This document shows, piece after piece, positions 1 to 7,762 of a stretch of DNA of 64,000 nt. The DNA comes from Alistipes sp. Zagget8 (lineage in GTDB: Bacteria; Bacteroidota; Bacteroidia; Bacteroidales; Rikenellaceae): contig MSHJ01000015.1 of the NCBI GenBank assembly GCA_001941065.1, positions 62,001 to 126,000 on the forward strand. Reading direction: 5' to 3'. Within the stretch, counting starts at the first letter, position 1. Every line of letters begins with the position of its first letter. The position numbers were made by a program, and so were the translations under genes. Under the pieces are notes generated by a model, which was not told the origin of the DNA, did not search any database, and saw nothing but the letters and a program-made list of their open reading frames with translations.

Positions 1-517
1 TGACCATGCCGTCGACGTTGTTGATGTTGGCGCCGGTGGCTTTGGCCAGGTAGCACTTGAAGCGCGACGAGTCCAATGCGCCGCCCATGCCGATGATGCG
101 GTTCTTCGGGAGTCCCGAAGCCTTCAGGGCCAGGTAGGTCAGCGTGTCCATCGGGTTGGCCACCACGATGATGATGGCGCGGGGCGAGTACTTGATGACG
201 TTCTCGATAACGCCCTTCATGATGCCGGCGTTGGTGCCGATCAGCTCCTCGCGGGTCATGCCCGGCTTGCGGGGAATGCCCGAGGTGATGACTACGACAT
301 CCGAATTGGCGGTCATTTTATAGTCGTTGGTCGATCCGACGAGTTTCGTGTCGAAATCCATCAGCGTCGAGCACTGGTACATGTCCAGCATCTTGCCCTC
401 CGAGAGACCCTCTTTGATATCGATGAGGACCACTTCGCTCGCCACCTCGCGGCAAGCCATTACGTTTGCACAGGTTGCACCCACGGCGCCTGCACCTACG
501 ACAGTAACTTTTGACAT
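1..517 (-). CDS. mdh: Malate dehydrogenase, N-terminal 172 residues (cut by window edge)
   Basis: NAD-dependent oxidation of malate to oxaloacetate in the cytosol. The visible part has the Rossmann motif VGAGAVGATCA near the start, an Asp after the second strand (VVLIDI) that fits NAD specificity, and the mobile loop GIPRKPGMTREEL, whose arginines bind dicarboxylates and separate malate from lactate dehydrogenases. VVANPMDTLTYLA is the conserved coenzyme segment. The catalytic His and the whole C-terminal half lie to the left of the window. ATG at 515-517 is the natural start because the Rossmann strand follows at once. The gene is followed upstream by a palindromic repeat (574-632) and gcvH. 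Confidence 0.93.
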   Translation of the reverse strand, partial: MSKVTVVGAGAVGATCANVMACREVASEVVLIDIKEGLSEGKMLDMYQCSTLMDFDTKLVGSTNDYKMTANSDVVVITSGIPRKPGMTREELIGTNAGIMKGVIENVIKYSPRAIIIVVANPMDTLTYLALKASGLPKNRIIGMGGALDSSRFKCYLAKATGANINNVDGMV

Positions 518-573
518 AACGGTAAGTATTTGTGTTTGTTGTACGTTTTTTTTCTGCCGGTCCGTGTTTGCTC

Positions 574-632
574 GCGGCCATCGGCCGCGTTTACAAATTG
601 GACCCACCCCCAAACCCCCGCCTTGGCGGGGG
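574..632 (-). repeat. Palindromic repeat element E1 (REP-like, two stems)
   Basis: Read on the minus strand: stem 1 (CCCCCGCC-aa-GGCGGGGG, 615-632), a linker TTTGGGGGTGGGTC...TTTGTAAAC, then stem 2 (GCGGCC-gat-GGCCGC, 574-588). The linker matches that of the element at 42425-42483 although both stems differ in sequence, and stem 2 is the same as that at 5084-5098. The element lies between gcvH and mdh. Stem 1 could also help termination of gcvH transcripts. Confidence 0.75.
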
Positions 633-653
633 CTTTATTGGGATGTTTTGCGT

Positions 654-1031
654 TTAGCCGATCAGTTTTTCGTAGTCGGCGGCGCTCAGCAGGGCGTCGT
701 ACTCGGCGGGGTCGGACATTTTGACCTTGACGAGCCAGCCTTCGCCGTAAACGTCCTTGTTGACGATGGAGGGGTCGGCGTCCACGGCGTCGTTGAACTC
801 CACGATCTCACCGCCCACGGGCAGGAAAGCGTCGCTCACGGTTTTCACGGCCTCGATCGTGCCGAATACCTCTCCGGCAGCGAGCGTTTCGCCGACGGTC
901 GGGACATCGACGAATACGATGTCTCCCAGCTGGCTCTGTGCGAAATCGGTAATGCCGATAACTGCCGTGTCACCCTCGATGCGGCACCACTCGTGGTCGC
1001 TGGAGTATTTCAGATTTGCAGGTACGTTCAT
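654..1031 (-). CDS. gcvH: Glycine cleavage system H protein
   Basis: Lipoyl carrier protein that moves the aminomethyl group from P protein to T protein and L protein in glycine breakdown. 125 residues, the usual family length. The lipoylation site is Lys63 in GTIEAVKTVSD, and the N-terminal KYSSDHEW is typical. Fifteen in-frame codons upstream are excluded because a promoter -7 box lies at 1073-1081, so ATG at 1031 is the start. No gcvP or gcvT is visible nearby; birA and dapD upstream are read in the same direction but a promoter separates them. Confidence 0.96.
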   Translation of the reverse strand: MNVPANLKYSSDHEWCRIEGDTAVIGITDFAQSQLGDIVFVDVPTVGETLAAGEVFGTIEAVKTVSDAFLPVGGEIVEFNDAVDADPSIVNKDVYGEGWLVKVKMSDPAEYDALLSAADYEKLIG

Positions 1032-1072
1032 ATTATTCTTAAGATTTGATTTGAAATTGGCTGTTTTACGAT

Positions 1073-1105
1073 GCAAATATAACTGTTATTTCTGTAACAG
1101 CAAGG
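1073..1105 (-). promoter_or_regulatory. Promoter of gcvH
   Basis: On the minus strand a perfect -7 box TATATTTG (about 1074-1081) is preceded, 19 nt upstream, by TTG (1102-1104). This is the Bacteroidetes sigma-ABfr arrangement and leaves a leader of about 35 nt before the gcvH ATG. Confidence 0.7.
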
Positions 1106-1112
1106 GTTTGTG

Positions 1113-1835
1113 TTAGGAATTTAACACAAAATTGATCTCTTTGAACAGGTATTCCCGAAGCGTGCCGTCGTCGTGGCGCAGAAGCAGTTCGCCCGAGGGC
1201 CTGACGCCTTCGATCACGGCTTCGACCGGCGTGCCGTCGGGATAGCGGAACGTGCGGCGTTCGCCCAGTCCGTACATGCGTTCGCGGTAGTCGCACTGAA
1301 GGGTTTCGGTATCGCCCCGTTCGAGCTGGGCGTAGCGGGCTTCGATCCGTTCGCGGAAGGCTTCGAGCACCTCGCCGCGGTCGAATGTGCGGCCTGCGGC
1401 GGCGGCCATCGACACGGGATTCGGAAGCGCCGGGTCGAACTCCGTCTGGTTGACGTTGATGCCGATTCCGACGACCGTGCGGGCGAGCGTCGGTCCCGAG
1501 TAGCTGTGCTCGATCAGGATGCCGACGAGTTTCCGGTCCCCGGCGTAGATGTCGTTGGTCCACTTGATGCGGGTCTCGATTCCGAACTGCGCAAAGGTGT
1601 CGGTGAGCGCCAGCGCCACGGCTTCCGACAGCAGAAACTGCTCCCCGACGGGCAGGAACCGGGGCTCGAGCACCAGCGTGAAGGTGAGGTTCTCGCCCTC
1701 GGCACTGGTCCATGTGTGTCCCCGCTGGCCGCGTCCGGCGGTCTGCCGTTCGGCCCAGACGATGTCGCCGTGGCGGTATTTCGGGTCACGGGCGTCGTCG
1801 TTGGTCGAGGTGGTCTCCGGGATACGATAGATCAT
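1113..1835 (-). CDS. birA: Biotin--[acetyl-CoA-carboxylase] ligase
   Basis: Forms biotinyl-AMP and transfers biotin to carboxylase carrier domains. 240 residues with the ligase fold only; there is no N-terminal winged helix, so it should not act as a repressor (class I ligase). GRGQRG at residues 34-39 is the biotinyl-AMP loop (family form GRGRRG) and KWTNDIY at 91-97 is the conserved active-site segment. ATG at 1833-1835 begins with MIYRIPETTSTND, the usual start of the family. It follows the dapD stop by 2 nt and is almost surely co-transcribed with it. Confidence 0.94.
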   Translation of the reverse strand: MIYRIPETTSTNDDARDPKYRHGDIVWAERQTAGRGQRGHTWTSAEGENLTFTLVLEPRFLPVGEQFLLSEAVALALTDTFAQFGIETRIKWTNDIYAGDRKLVGILIEHSYSGPTLARTVVGIGINVNQTEFDPALPNPVSMAAAAGRTFDRGEVLEAFRERIEARYAQLERGDTETLQCDYRERMYGLGERRTFRYPDGTPVEAVIEGVRPSGELLLRHDDGTLREYLFKEINFVLNS

Positions 1836-1837
1836 GC

Positions 1838-2665
1838 CTATACCGATACGCCGAAATCGCGCAGGGCGTTGTTGAGCGACGTTTTCTTGTCGGTGGACTC
1901 CTTGCGCTGGCCGATGATCAGGGCGCAGGTGACGCTGTATTCGCCCGCCGGGAACTGCTTGCGGTAGCTGCCCGGGACGACCACCGAGCGGGGCGGCACG
2001 TAACCCTTGTAGGTGACGGGTTCGGGTCCCGTGACGTCGATGATGTGCGTCGAACCGGTGATGACGGTGTTCGAACCCAGCACCGCTTCGCGGCAGACAT
2101 GGGCCCCCTCGACCACGATGCACCGCGAGCCGATGAAGCAGTTGTCCTCGATGATGACCGGAGCAGCCTGCACGGGCTCCAGCACGCCGCCGATGCCCAC
2201 GCCTCCCGACAGGTGGACGTGCTGCCCAATCTGGGCGCACGAGCCGACCGTAGCCCAGGTGTCGACCATCGTGCCGGTGTCGACGTAGGCGCCGATGTTC
2301 ACATACGAGGGCATCAGGATGGCTCCCGGAGCGATGTAGGCTCCGTAACGCGCCACGGCGTGGGGCACGACGCGCACGCCCAGCTCCTCGTAGCCGTGTT
2401 TGAGCTCCATCTTGTCATACCACTCCAGTTCGCCGGCCTCCATCTTGCGCATGGGCTGAATCGGGAAATAGAGGATGATGGCTTTCTTGACCCACTCGTT
2501 GACCTGCCATTCGCTTTTGGCCGGGTCGACGGGCTCCGCCGTGCGCAGCTGCCCCTTGTCCACCAGTTCCACGACCTGCCGCACGGCCTGCTGCGCGGCG
2601 GGTTCCCGGAGCAGTTCGCGGTTTTCCCACGCCTGCTCGATTATCGTTTTGAGTTCGTTGTACAT
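1838..2665 (-). CDS. dapD: 2,3,4,5-tetrahydropyridine-2,6-dicarboxylate N-succinyltransferase
   Basis: Succinylates tetrahydrodipicolinate in the succinylase branch of lysine/diaminopimelate synthesis. 275 residues, normal for DapD. The centre is a left-handed beta-helix made of hexapeptide repeats (for example the turns around VNIGAYVDTGTMVDTWATVGSCAQIG and the IIEDNCFIGS stretch). The product feeds peptidoglycan cross-links, in line with lysC, asd and PBP1A close by. A promoter box at 2687-2694 lies 22 nt upstream of the ATG. Confidence 0.96.
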   Translation of the reverse strand: MYNELKTIIEQAWENRELLREPAAQQAVRQVVELVDKGQLRTAEPVDPAKSEWQVNEWVKKAIILYFPIQPMRKMEAGELEWYDKMELKHGYEELGVRVVPHAVARYGAYIAPGAILMPSYVNIGAYVDTGTMVDTWATVGSCAQIGQHVHLSGGVGIGGVLEPVQAAPVIIEDNCFIGSRCIVVEGAHVCREAVLGSNTVITGSTHIIDVTGPEPVTYKGYVPPRSVVVPGSYRKQFPAGEYSVTCALIIGQRKESTDKKTSLNNALRDFGVSV

Positions 2666-2686
2666 AGTCTGTTGTTTTCAATTAGG

Positions 2687-2723
2687 CAAAATTACTGAAA
2701 ATATCGAATTTTTCATAACTTTG
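2687..2723. promoter_or_regulatory. Divergent -7 boxes for dapD-birA and the prolyl oligopeptidase gene
   Basis: Minus strand TAATTTTG at 2687-2694 faces dapD; plus strand TAACTTTG at 2716-2723 faces the peptidase gene at 2752. Both fit TAnnTTTG. The two boxes are only 21 nt apart, so their polymerase footprints would overlap and the genes may compete. Good -33 boxes are not evident. Confidence 0.5.
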
Positions 2724-2751
2724 TCCCGATCATTACCCAAACGGTTCAATT

Positions 2752-4887
2752 ATGACGAGTTTTTCCTACAGAGTCGCCGTCCTGCTCGGTGCAGCGGCGG
2801 TGGCGGCAAGTTGCAGCAACATGAAACAGATCAAACACCTGCCTTACCCCGAGACCGAGCGCGGCGACGTGGTGGACAACTATTTCGGTACCGAGGTTCC
2901 CGATCCTTACCGTTGGCTCGAGGACGACAACTCCGAAGCGACGGCCGCCTGGGTCGCCGCCGAGAATGCCGTGACCCAGGACTACCTCGCGCAAATCCCG
3001 TTCCGCGGGGCGATCCGCGAGCGGCTGACCGAACTGTGGAACTACCCCAAGGAGGGCGCTCCCGGAAAGCACGGCGACTGGTGGTACTATACCTATAACG
3101 ACGGTCTGCAGAATCAGGCGGTGATTTGGCGCACGAAGGAGCCGGGCACCCCGGGCGAGGTGTTCCTCGACCCCAATACGCTCTCCGACGACGGGACGGT
3201 GGCGCTGATTACCATGTCGTTCTCGAAGGACGGGCGCTGGTTCGCCTATTCGGCCGCCGCGTCGGGCTCCGACTGGGTGGAAATCCGCGTGATGGACACC
3301 GCCGACAAGTCGCTGGCCGCCGACCGGATCGAGTGGGTGAAATTCTCGGGCGCACAGTGGGCTCCCGACTCGAAGGGATTCTATTACAGCGCCTACGATG
3401 CCCCGAAGCAGAGCGCCTACTCCTCGAAAAACGAGTTCCAGAAAGTTTACTACCACGAACTGGGCACGCCCCAGTCGGCCGACAAACTCATCTATGAGGA
3501 CAAGGCGCATCCGTTGCGCTATTTCTCGGCCATGCCTTCCGACGACGGCAAGTGGCTCTTCATCGTGGGTTCGGAGGGTACGTCGGGAACCGAGATACTT
3601 TATAAGAAAATGTCGGAACCGAGATTCCGCACCTTGCTTCCGGGCTTCGATGCGGATTATATGCCCGTCGACTGCAAGGACAATGCGCTGTATTTCGTCA
3701 CCAACGAGGGCGCTTCGAACTATGCCCTCAAACGCATCGACCTGAACGCTCCCGCCCAGGTCGTGACGGTGATCCCCGAGGATGAGCGGAACCTGCTCGA
3801 AGGGGTCGGCACGGCCGGCGGCTACCTGTTCGCCTCCTACCTGCAGGATGCGCAGAGCCGGGTCCGCCAGTACGATTACTCCGGCAAACTGGTGCGCGAG
3901 GTCGCGCTGCCCGCCATCGGCACGGTCGGCGGTTTCGACGGCGAGAAGGAGGACGCGGAACTCTACTATACGCTGGCCAGCTACACGTCGCCCGCGACCA
4001 TCTACAAATACGACATCGCCTCGGGCGTATCGACGCTCTACAAGGCTCCGGAGGTGAAATTCGACCCCGCGCAGTTCACGACCGAACAGGTGTTCTTCAC
4101 CTCGAAGGACGGCACGAAGGTCCCGATGTTCATCACCTACCGCAAGGGCCTGAAGCGCGATGGCAAGAATCCCTGCATGCTCTATGCCTACGGCGGTTTC
4201 CAGATTAACCTCACCCCCGGGTTCACCCCGACGACGATCCTGTTCGTCGAGCAGGGCGGCATCTACTGCGAGGCCAACCTGCGCGGCGGCTCGGAGTACG
4301 GCGAGGCGTGGCACAAGGCCGGCATGCTGGAGAACAAACAGAACGTCTTCGACGATTTCATCGCGGCGGCCGAGTACCTCGTGGCTGAGAAATACACCTC
4401 GTCGGACAAACTGGCCATCCGCGGCGGTTCGAACGGCGGCCTGCTGGTCGGCGCCTGCGAGGTACAGCGTCCGGACCTCTATGCCGTGTGCTTCCCGGCC
4501 GTCGGCGTGATGGACATGCTGCGCTACCACAAATTCACCATCGGCTGGGGCTGGGCCGTGGAGTACGGTTCGTCGGACAACGAGGAGCAGTTCTCCTATA
4601 TTTACAAGTATTCGCCCCTGCACAATATCAAGGAGGGTGTGAAATACCCCGCGACGCTGGTGACTACTGCCGACCACGACGACCGTGTCGTTCCGGCCCA
4701 CTCGTTCAAGTTCGCGGCCACGATGCAGCACGCCCAGGCGGGCGACGCCCCGATCCTGATCCGCATCGAGTCGAAGGCGGGCCACGGCGCCGGCAAGCCC
4801 ACCTCAAAGCGCATCGACGAAGCGACGGATCAGTACGCATTCCTGTTCCAGAACATCGGAGTACCGTACAAAGAGGTGAAAAAATAG
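2752..4887 (+). CDS. Prolyl oligopeptidase family S9A serine peptidase, probable lipoprotein
   Basis: Cuts short peptides after proline. 711 residues: an N-terminal signal ending in VAASC (Cys21; a weak lipobox), a seven-bladed propeller region (about 75-440) and an alpha/beta hydrolase domain. The catalytic Ser560 sits in GGSNGG, the Asp is in ADHDDRV (641-644) and the His is His678 in GHGAGKP, close to the positions known in pig POP (554, 641, 680). It is probably in the periplasm or anchored in a membrane. It is a single gene between dapD and lysC with its own -7 box at 2716-2723. Confidence 0.92.
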   Translation: MTSFSYRVAVLLGAAAVAASCSNMKQIKHLPYPETERGDVVDNYFGTEVPDPYRWLEDDNSEATAAWVAAENAVTQDYLAQIPFRGAIRERLTELWNYPKEGAPGKHGDWWYYTYNDGLQNQAVIWRTKEPGTPGEVFLDPNTLSDDGTVALITMSFSKDGRWFAYSAAASGSDWVEIRVMDTADKSLAADRIEWVKFSGAQWAPDSKGFYYSAYDAPKQSAYSSKNEFQKVYYHELGTPQSADKLIYEDKAHPLRYFSAMPSDDGKWLFIVGSEGTSGTEILYKKMSEPRFRTLLPGFDADYMPVDCKDNALYFVTNEGASNYALKRIDLNAPAQVVTVIPEDERNLLEGVGTAGGYLFASYLQDAQSRVRQYDYSGKLVREVALPAIGTVGGFDGEKEDAELYYTLASYTSPATIYKYDIASGVSTLYKAPEVKFDPAQFTTEQVFFTSKDGTKVPMFITYRKGLKRDGKNPCMLYAYGGFQINLTPGFTPTTILFVEQGGIYCEANLRGGSEYGEAWHKAGMLENKQNVFDDFIAAAEYLVAEKYTSSDKLAIRGGSNGGLLVGACEVQRPDLYAVCFPAVGVMDMLRYHKFTIGWGWAVEYGSSDNEEQFSYIYKYSPLHNIKEGVKYPATLVTTADHDDRVVPAHSFKFAATMQHAQAGDAPILIRIESKAGHGAGKPTSKRIDEATDQYAFLFQNIGVPYKEVKK

Positions 4888-4968
4888 GATTTCGGATACT
4901 ATCCGCCCGCATTCCGGCTGAAATCCCGGTCGAAATCCCGGTTGCGTCGCGACAAGCCCCTCCCACGG

Positions 4969-5098
4969 GCCGTTTAAGAAACGGCTTTTATAAGGCGGAC
5001 GCGTCGCATCGGTTCCGGTCCTTAACATCTGGGCATCGCCCCTAAAGCCCGGCTCTTAGCCGGGGTGGGGTAGATTTGTAAACGCGGCCATCGGCCGC
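4969..5098 (+). repeat. Paired palindromic element E2 upstream of lysC (REPIN-like)
   Basis: The 277-nt gap 4888-5164 holds no gene. It has a left palindrome GCCGTT-taaga-AACGGC (4969-4985) followed by TTTTATAAGG, and an inverted right palindrome CCCGGC-tctta-GCCGGG (5048-5064) preceded by CGCCCCTAAAG, then a linker with TTTGTAAAC and a last stem GCGGCC-atc-GGCCGC (5084-5098). The loops TAAGA and TCTTA are reverse complements, so the pair is a head-to-head doublet. The same layout recurs at 14652-14845. Confidence 0.75.
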
Positions 5099-5164
5099 GG
5101 GAGTCCGGCGGTCGGTTAGCTCCGGACGGTAAAGAAGGTACGTTAGGTTAAAACGAGAGATAAC

Positions 5165-6427
5165 ATGAAAGTCTATAAATTCGGGGGTGCGTCGGTGCGG
5201 AATGCAGACGGCGTGAGAAACCTGCGCAAGATCATCGACGACGAACAGAACCTGTTCATCATCGTTTCGGCGATGGGCAAGACGACCAATGCGCTGGAAA
5301 AGGTATTCGAAGGGGTCCAGAAAGGGGATAAGCAGCTCTCCCTGGACAATGTCGAAACGCTGCGCAAATACCATGCGGAGATCGTCGACGACCTGTGGCA
5401 CGGTCCCAAACGCTTGCCGACGGTCGACGCGCTGTTCGACGAACTGGAGAAGGTGGCCGCGGAGACCGTCTATAAACCGGCCGACGCCGAGTTGTGGTAC
5501 GACACGATCGTGGCTTACGGCGAGCTGGTCTCGACGACGATCATCTCCGAATACCTCAATTACGCCGGGGTCCCCAACCGCTGGATCGACATGCGCCGCT
5601 GCTTCCTCACCGAACAGCACCATAAGGATGCCGGGGTGGACCTCGAGGCTTCGACGACGCTGCTGAAAAACGCGCTGGGCCAGTGCGCCGAGAATATCTT
5701 CATCGGACAGGGATTTATCGGCGGGGCTCCCGACGGCACGACCACCACGCTGGGCCGCGAAGGCTCGGACTACTCGGCGGCCGTGGTGGCCAACATCCTC
5801 GACGCCGAGTCGATGTCGGTGTGGAAGGATGTGGACGGCGTGATGAACGCCGATCCGAAGGCGTTTCCCGATGCCGTGCAGATTACCGAACTGAACTACC
5901 TCGACACCATCGAGCTGGCTTACAGCGGGGCGCAGATCATCCACCCCAAGACGATAAAACCCCTCCAGAACAAGAATATTCCGCTCTACGTGCGTCCCTT
6001 CGGCGACAAGCGCAAGCCCGGCACGGTCATCCGCGGGATGTCGGCTCCGGTCGATGTGCCCATCCTGATTCTCAAGAAGGATCAGGTGCTGCTGACGATC
6101 CGTTCGCGCGATTTTTCATTCGTGCTGGAGGAGAAATTCGGCACGATTTTCTCGTTGCTGGAGCGTTTCCGCATCAAGACCAACCTGATTCATAACTCGG
6201 CGGTGAACCTGAGCCTTTGCGTCGACAATTCGTGGCACATCGACGAGGCGATCGAGGCGCTGCGCGAGGCGGGTTTCGACGTGATGAAGGCCGAGAACAT
6301 GGAGCTGCTGACCGTGCGCGGCTACACCGACGAACTGTGGCGCAAATACGCCCGCGGTCCGCAGGTCTTCGTGCGGCAGGCTACGCAGTCCACCGTGCGC
6401 GTGGTACGAAAAAGGAGTGTTTTTTAA
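5165..6427 (+). CDS. lysC: Aspartate kinase (monofunctional)
   Basis: Phosphorylates aspartate, the first step towards lysine, threonine, methionine and diaminopimelate. 420 residues. KFGGASV at residues 5-11 is the kinase signature, VSAMGKTTNAL follows, and TTTLGREGSDYSAA is the aspartate/ATP site. The last ~130 residues form the ACT regulatory part, so feedback inhibition by lysine is likely. The homoserine dehydrogenase domain of ThrA-type enzymes is absent. asd, the next enzyme, is 8.5 kb away; dapD is 2.5 kb upstream on the other strand. Confidence 0.95.
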   Translation: MKVYKFGGASVRNADGVRNLRKIIDDEQNLFIIVSAMGKTTNALEKVFEGVQKGDKQLSLDNVETLRKYHAEIVDDLWHGPKRLPTVDALFDELEKVAAETVYKPADAELWYDTIVAYGELVSTTIISEYLNYAGVPNRWIDMRRCFLTEQHHKDAGVDLEASTTLLKNALGQCAENIFIGQGFIGGAPDGTTTTLGREGSDYSAAVVANILDAESMSVWKDVDGVMNADPKAFPDAVQITELNYLDTIELAYSGAQIIHPKTIKPLQNKNIPLYVRPFGDKRKPGTVIRGMSAPVDVPILILKKDQVLLTIRSRDFSFVLEEKFGTIFSLLERFRIKTNLIHNSAVNLSLCVDNSWHIDEAIEALREAGFDVMKAENMELLTVRGYTDELWRKYARGPQVFVRQATQSTVRVVRKRSVF

Positions 6428-6439
6428 CATTCCTTTTTT
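6409..6439 (+). terminator. Terminator overlapping the lysC stop codon
   Basis: An A-rich stem AAAGGA / TCCTTT with a short inner pair and a T-rich loop ends in T6. It covers the last codons and the stop of lysC and faces the convergent gene ending at 6454, so it may work on both strands. Confidence 0.5.
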
Positions 6440-6453
6440 AATTTGGCTTTCAT

Positions 6454-7551
6454 TTACTCCTGCCCCTGCCGGAGCCGGTGGATGATACCGATCATCGAGG
6501 TCTCCTTGATTTCGCCGTTGCGCTTCATGCTCCAGATCGTGCGGGCGATATAGCGTTCGATGTCGCGCTCCAGCCGTTTGTAGAGTGCGCACTTGGTGTA
6601 ATTTTCGTTGTCCAGGAGCACGTCGCGGATCGAGCGCAGCGAATTGGTGTAGTTCGACATCTCGTTCTTGAGCGCCACGCCCTGCTTCTTCGAGGCGGTG
6701 ATCTTGGCAATCGACATCGCCCGCAGCTTCTCGCACACGGTGTTCAGGGCTATCATCACCACGTTGTCCATCAGCGTGTGGCCGTGCATGAACAGGTAGG
6801 CGTTCTCGGGTTTCAGCCCGCGCTCCTTGAGCTGCTCCTCGAATCCCTTCATCGGTTCGATCATCCGCGGGTTGCGCTGGCGGAGCAGGTTTTCGCGCTT
6901 CGAGACGTTGCGCCGGAGCCATTCGAGGGTCTTTTTTCCGTTGTTCTCGATGTCGAGGTAGCCGATGCGCACCGACTGCTTGAAATCGATCAGCGGAAAG
7001 ATGTTCTCCGAAGCCAGCTGCGCCGAGTAGGCATACCAGACGAACAGCGGATAGATCGTACACGAGTATTCGTGCATGAATTTCACGAAATCGAAGATGC
7101 GCGTGTCGTTCTTGGTGGCCTTCACGCAGACGTTGTGCAGCGAGGGGGCGTAGCAGAGGTAGTTCTCGGTGGCGTAGGCGTAGGTATGGAACATGAATTT
7201 GCTGCCGTTGACCTCTTTCGACTGGGGCGTGCGGTCGGCGAAGAGGTAGTCGAAATCGGAGTCGACGCAGAGAATCAGCTCCTCCGACGAGCGGGGAATC
7301 ATCCCCATCAGCACCTTTTTGCCTTTGGGCAGGTCGCCGCGGTCGGGCACCGAGATTTCGAACCGCAGGTAGGGATTCTGGAAATGGTCGAAGATGCCGC
7401 GCCAGAAAGCCACGTCCTCGTAGCCTTCGACATAGACCTTCACCAGCCGCTGGTCCGGGTTGGCGGGCAGGGGCTTGGGCAGCTGGTCGAGCGTCATCGG
7501 CTGCGAGAAGGGATTGAGCCGGCGCAGTTTTTCGCGGAACTTTTTAGCCAT
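6454..7551 (-). CDS. DUF4435-like protein (TOPRIM-type fold suspected)
   Basis: 365 residues of unknown biochemical role. VYVEGYEDVAFW near residue 40 and LILCVDSDFDYL near residue 90 give the Glu and the Asp-x-Asp expected of a TOPRIM-like metal site, which is what the DUF4435 family shows; members often accompany ATPases of the OLD type, but none is next to it here. The first 25 residues are basic. ATG at 7549-7551 is chosen over a codon 36 nt upstream because a promoter-like box ends at 7558. Upstream is a copy of the 90-bp promoter repeat. Family assignment is from recollection of the motif pattern. Confidence 0.65.
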   Translation of the reverse strand: MAKKFREKLRRLNPFSQPMTLDQLPKPLPANPDQRLVKVYVEGYEDVAFWRGIFDHFQNPYLRFEISVPDRGDLPKGKKVLMGMIPRSSEELILCVDSDFDYLFADRTPQSKEVNGSKFMFHTYAYATENYLCYAPSLHNVCVKATKNDTRIFDFVKFMHEYSCTIYPLFVWYAYSAQLASENIFPLIDFKQSVRIGYLDIENNGKKTLEWLRRNVSKRENLLRQRNPRMIEPMKGFEEQLKERGLKPENAYLFMHGHTLMDNVVMIALNTVCEKLRAMSIAKITASKKQGVALKNEMSNYTNSLRSIRDVLLDNENYTKCALYKRLERDIERYIARTIWSMKRNGEIKETSMIGIIHRLRQGQE

Positions 7552-7557
7552 AGAATA

Positions 7558-7643
7558 CAAATGATAAAAAAGAACGGACGGCTCCAAAACCGGATTGCGC
7601 CCGGTCCGGCAGAATTTTCCGTGTCGTTACGCCACCAAAGATA
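7558..7643 (-). promoter_or_regulatory. Single copy of the TATCTTTG-palindrome promoter repeat
   Basis: Minus strand: TATCTTTG (7636-7643), directly followed by GTGGCGTAACGACAC (7621-7635, the palindrome with one mismatch), then the conserved body with GCCGGACCGGGCGCAATCC and a second box TATCATTTG ending at 7558, only 6 nt before the ATG of the DUF4435 gene. The same unit occurs at 8703-8866 and 56192-56378. Confidence 0.7.
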
Positions 7644-7762
7644 GCATATTTCGTCCTATTCGGACCCTGCGGCCCGGTGAATTTTCGACGATTGTTGAAA
7701 TTTAATCGATTAAGTTGGTGTTTATTTCGCTTTTTTCACTATCTTCGCCGAAAACCGGAACA

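Noticed and set aside
4888..5164. Lysine riboswitch in the lysC leader
   Set aside because: The L-box core sequences are not present; the structure seen is the palindromic repeat.
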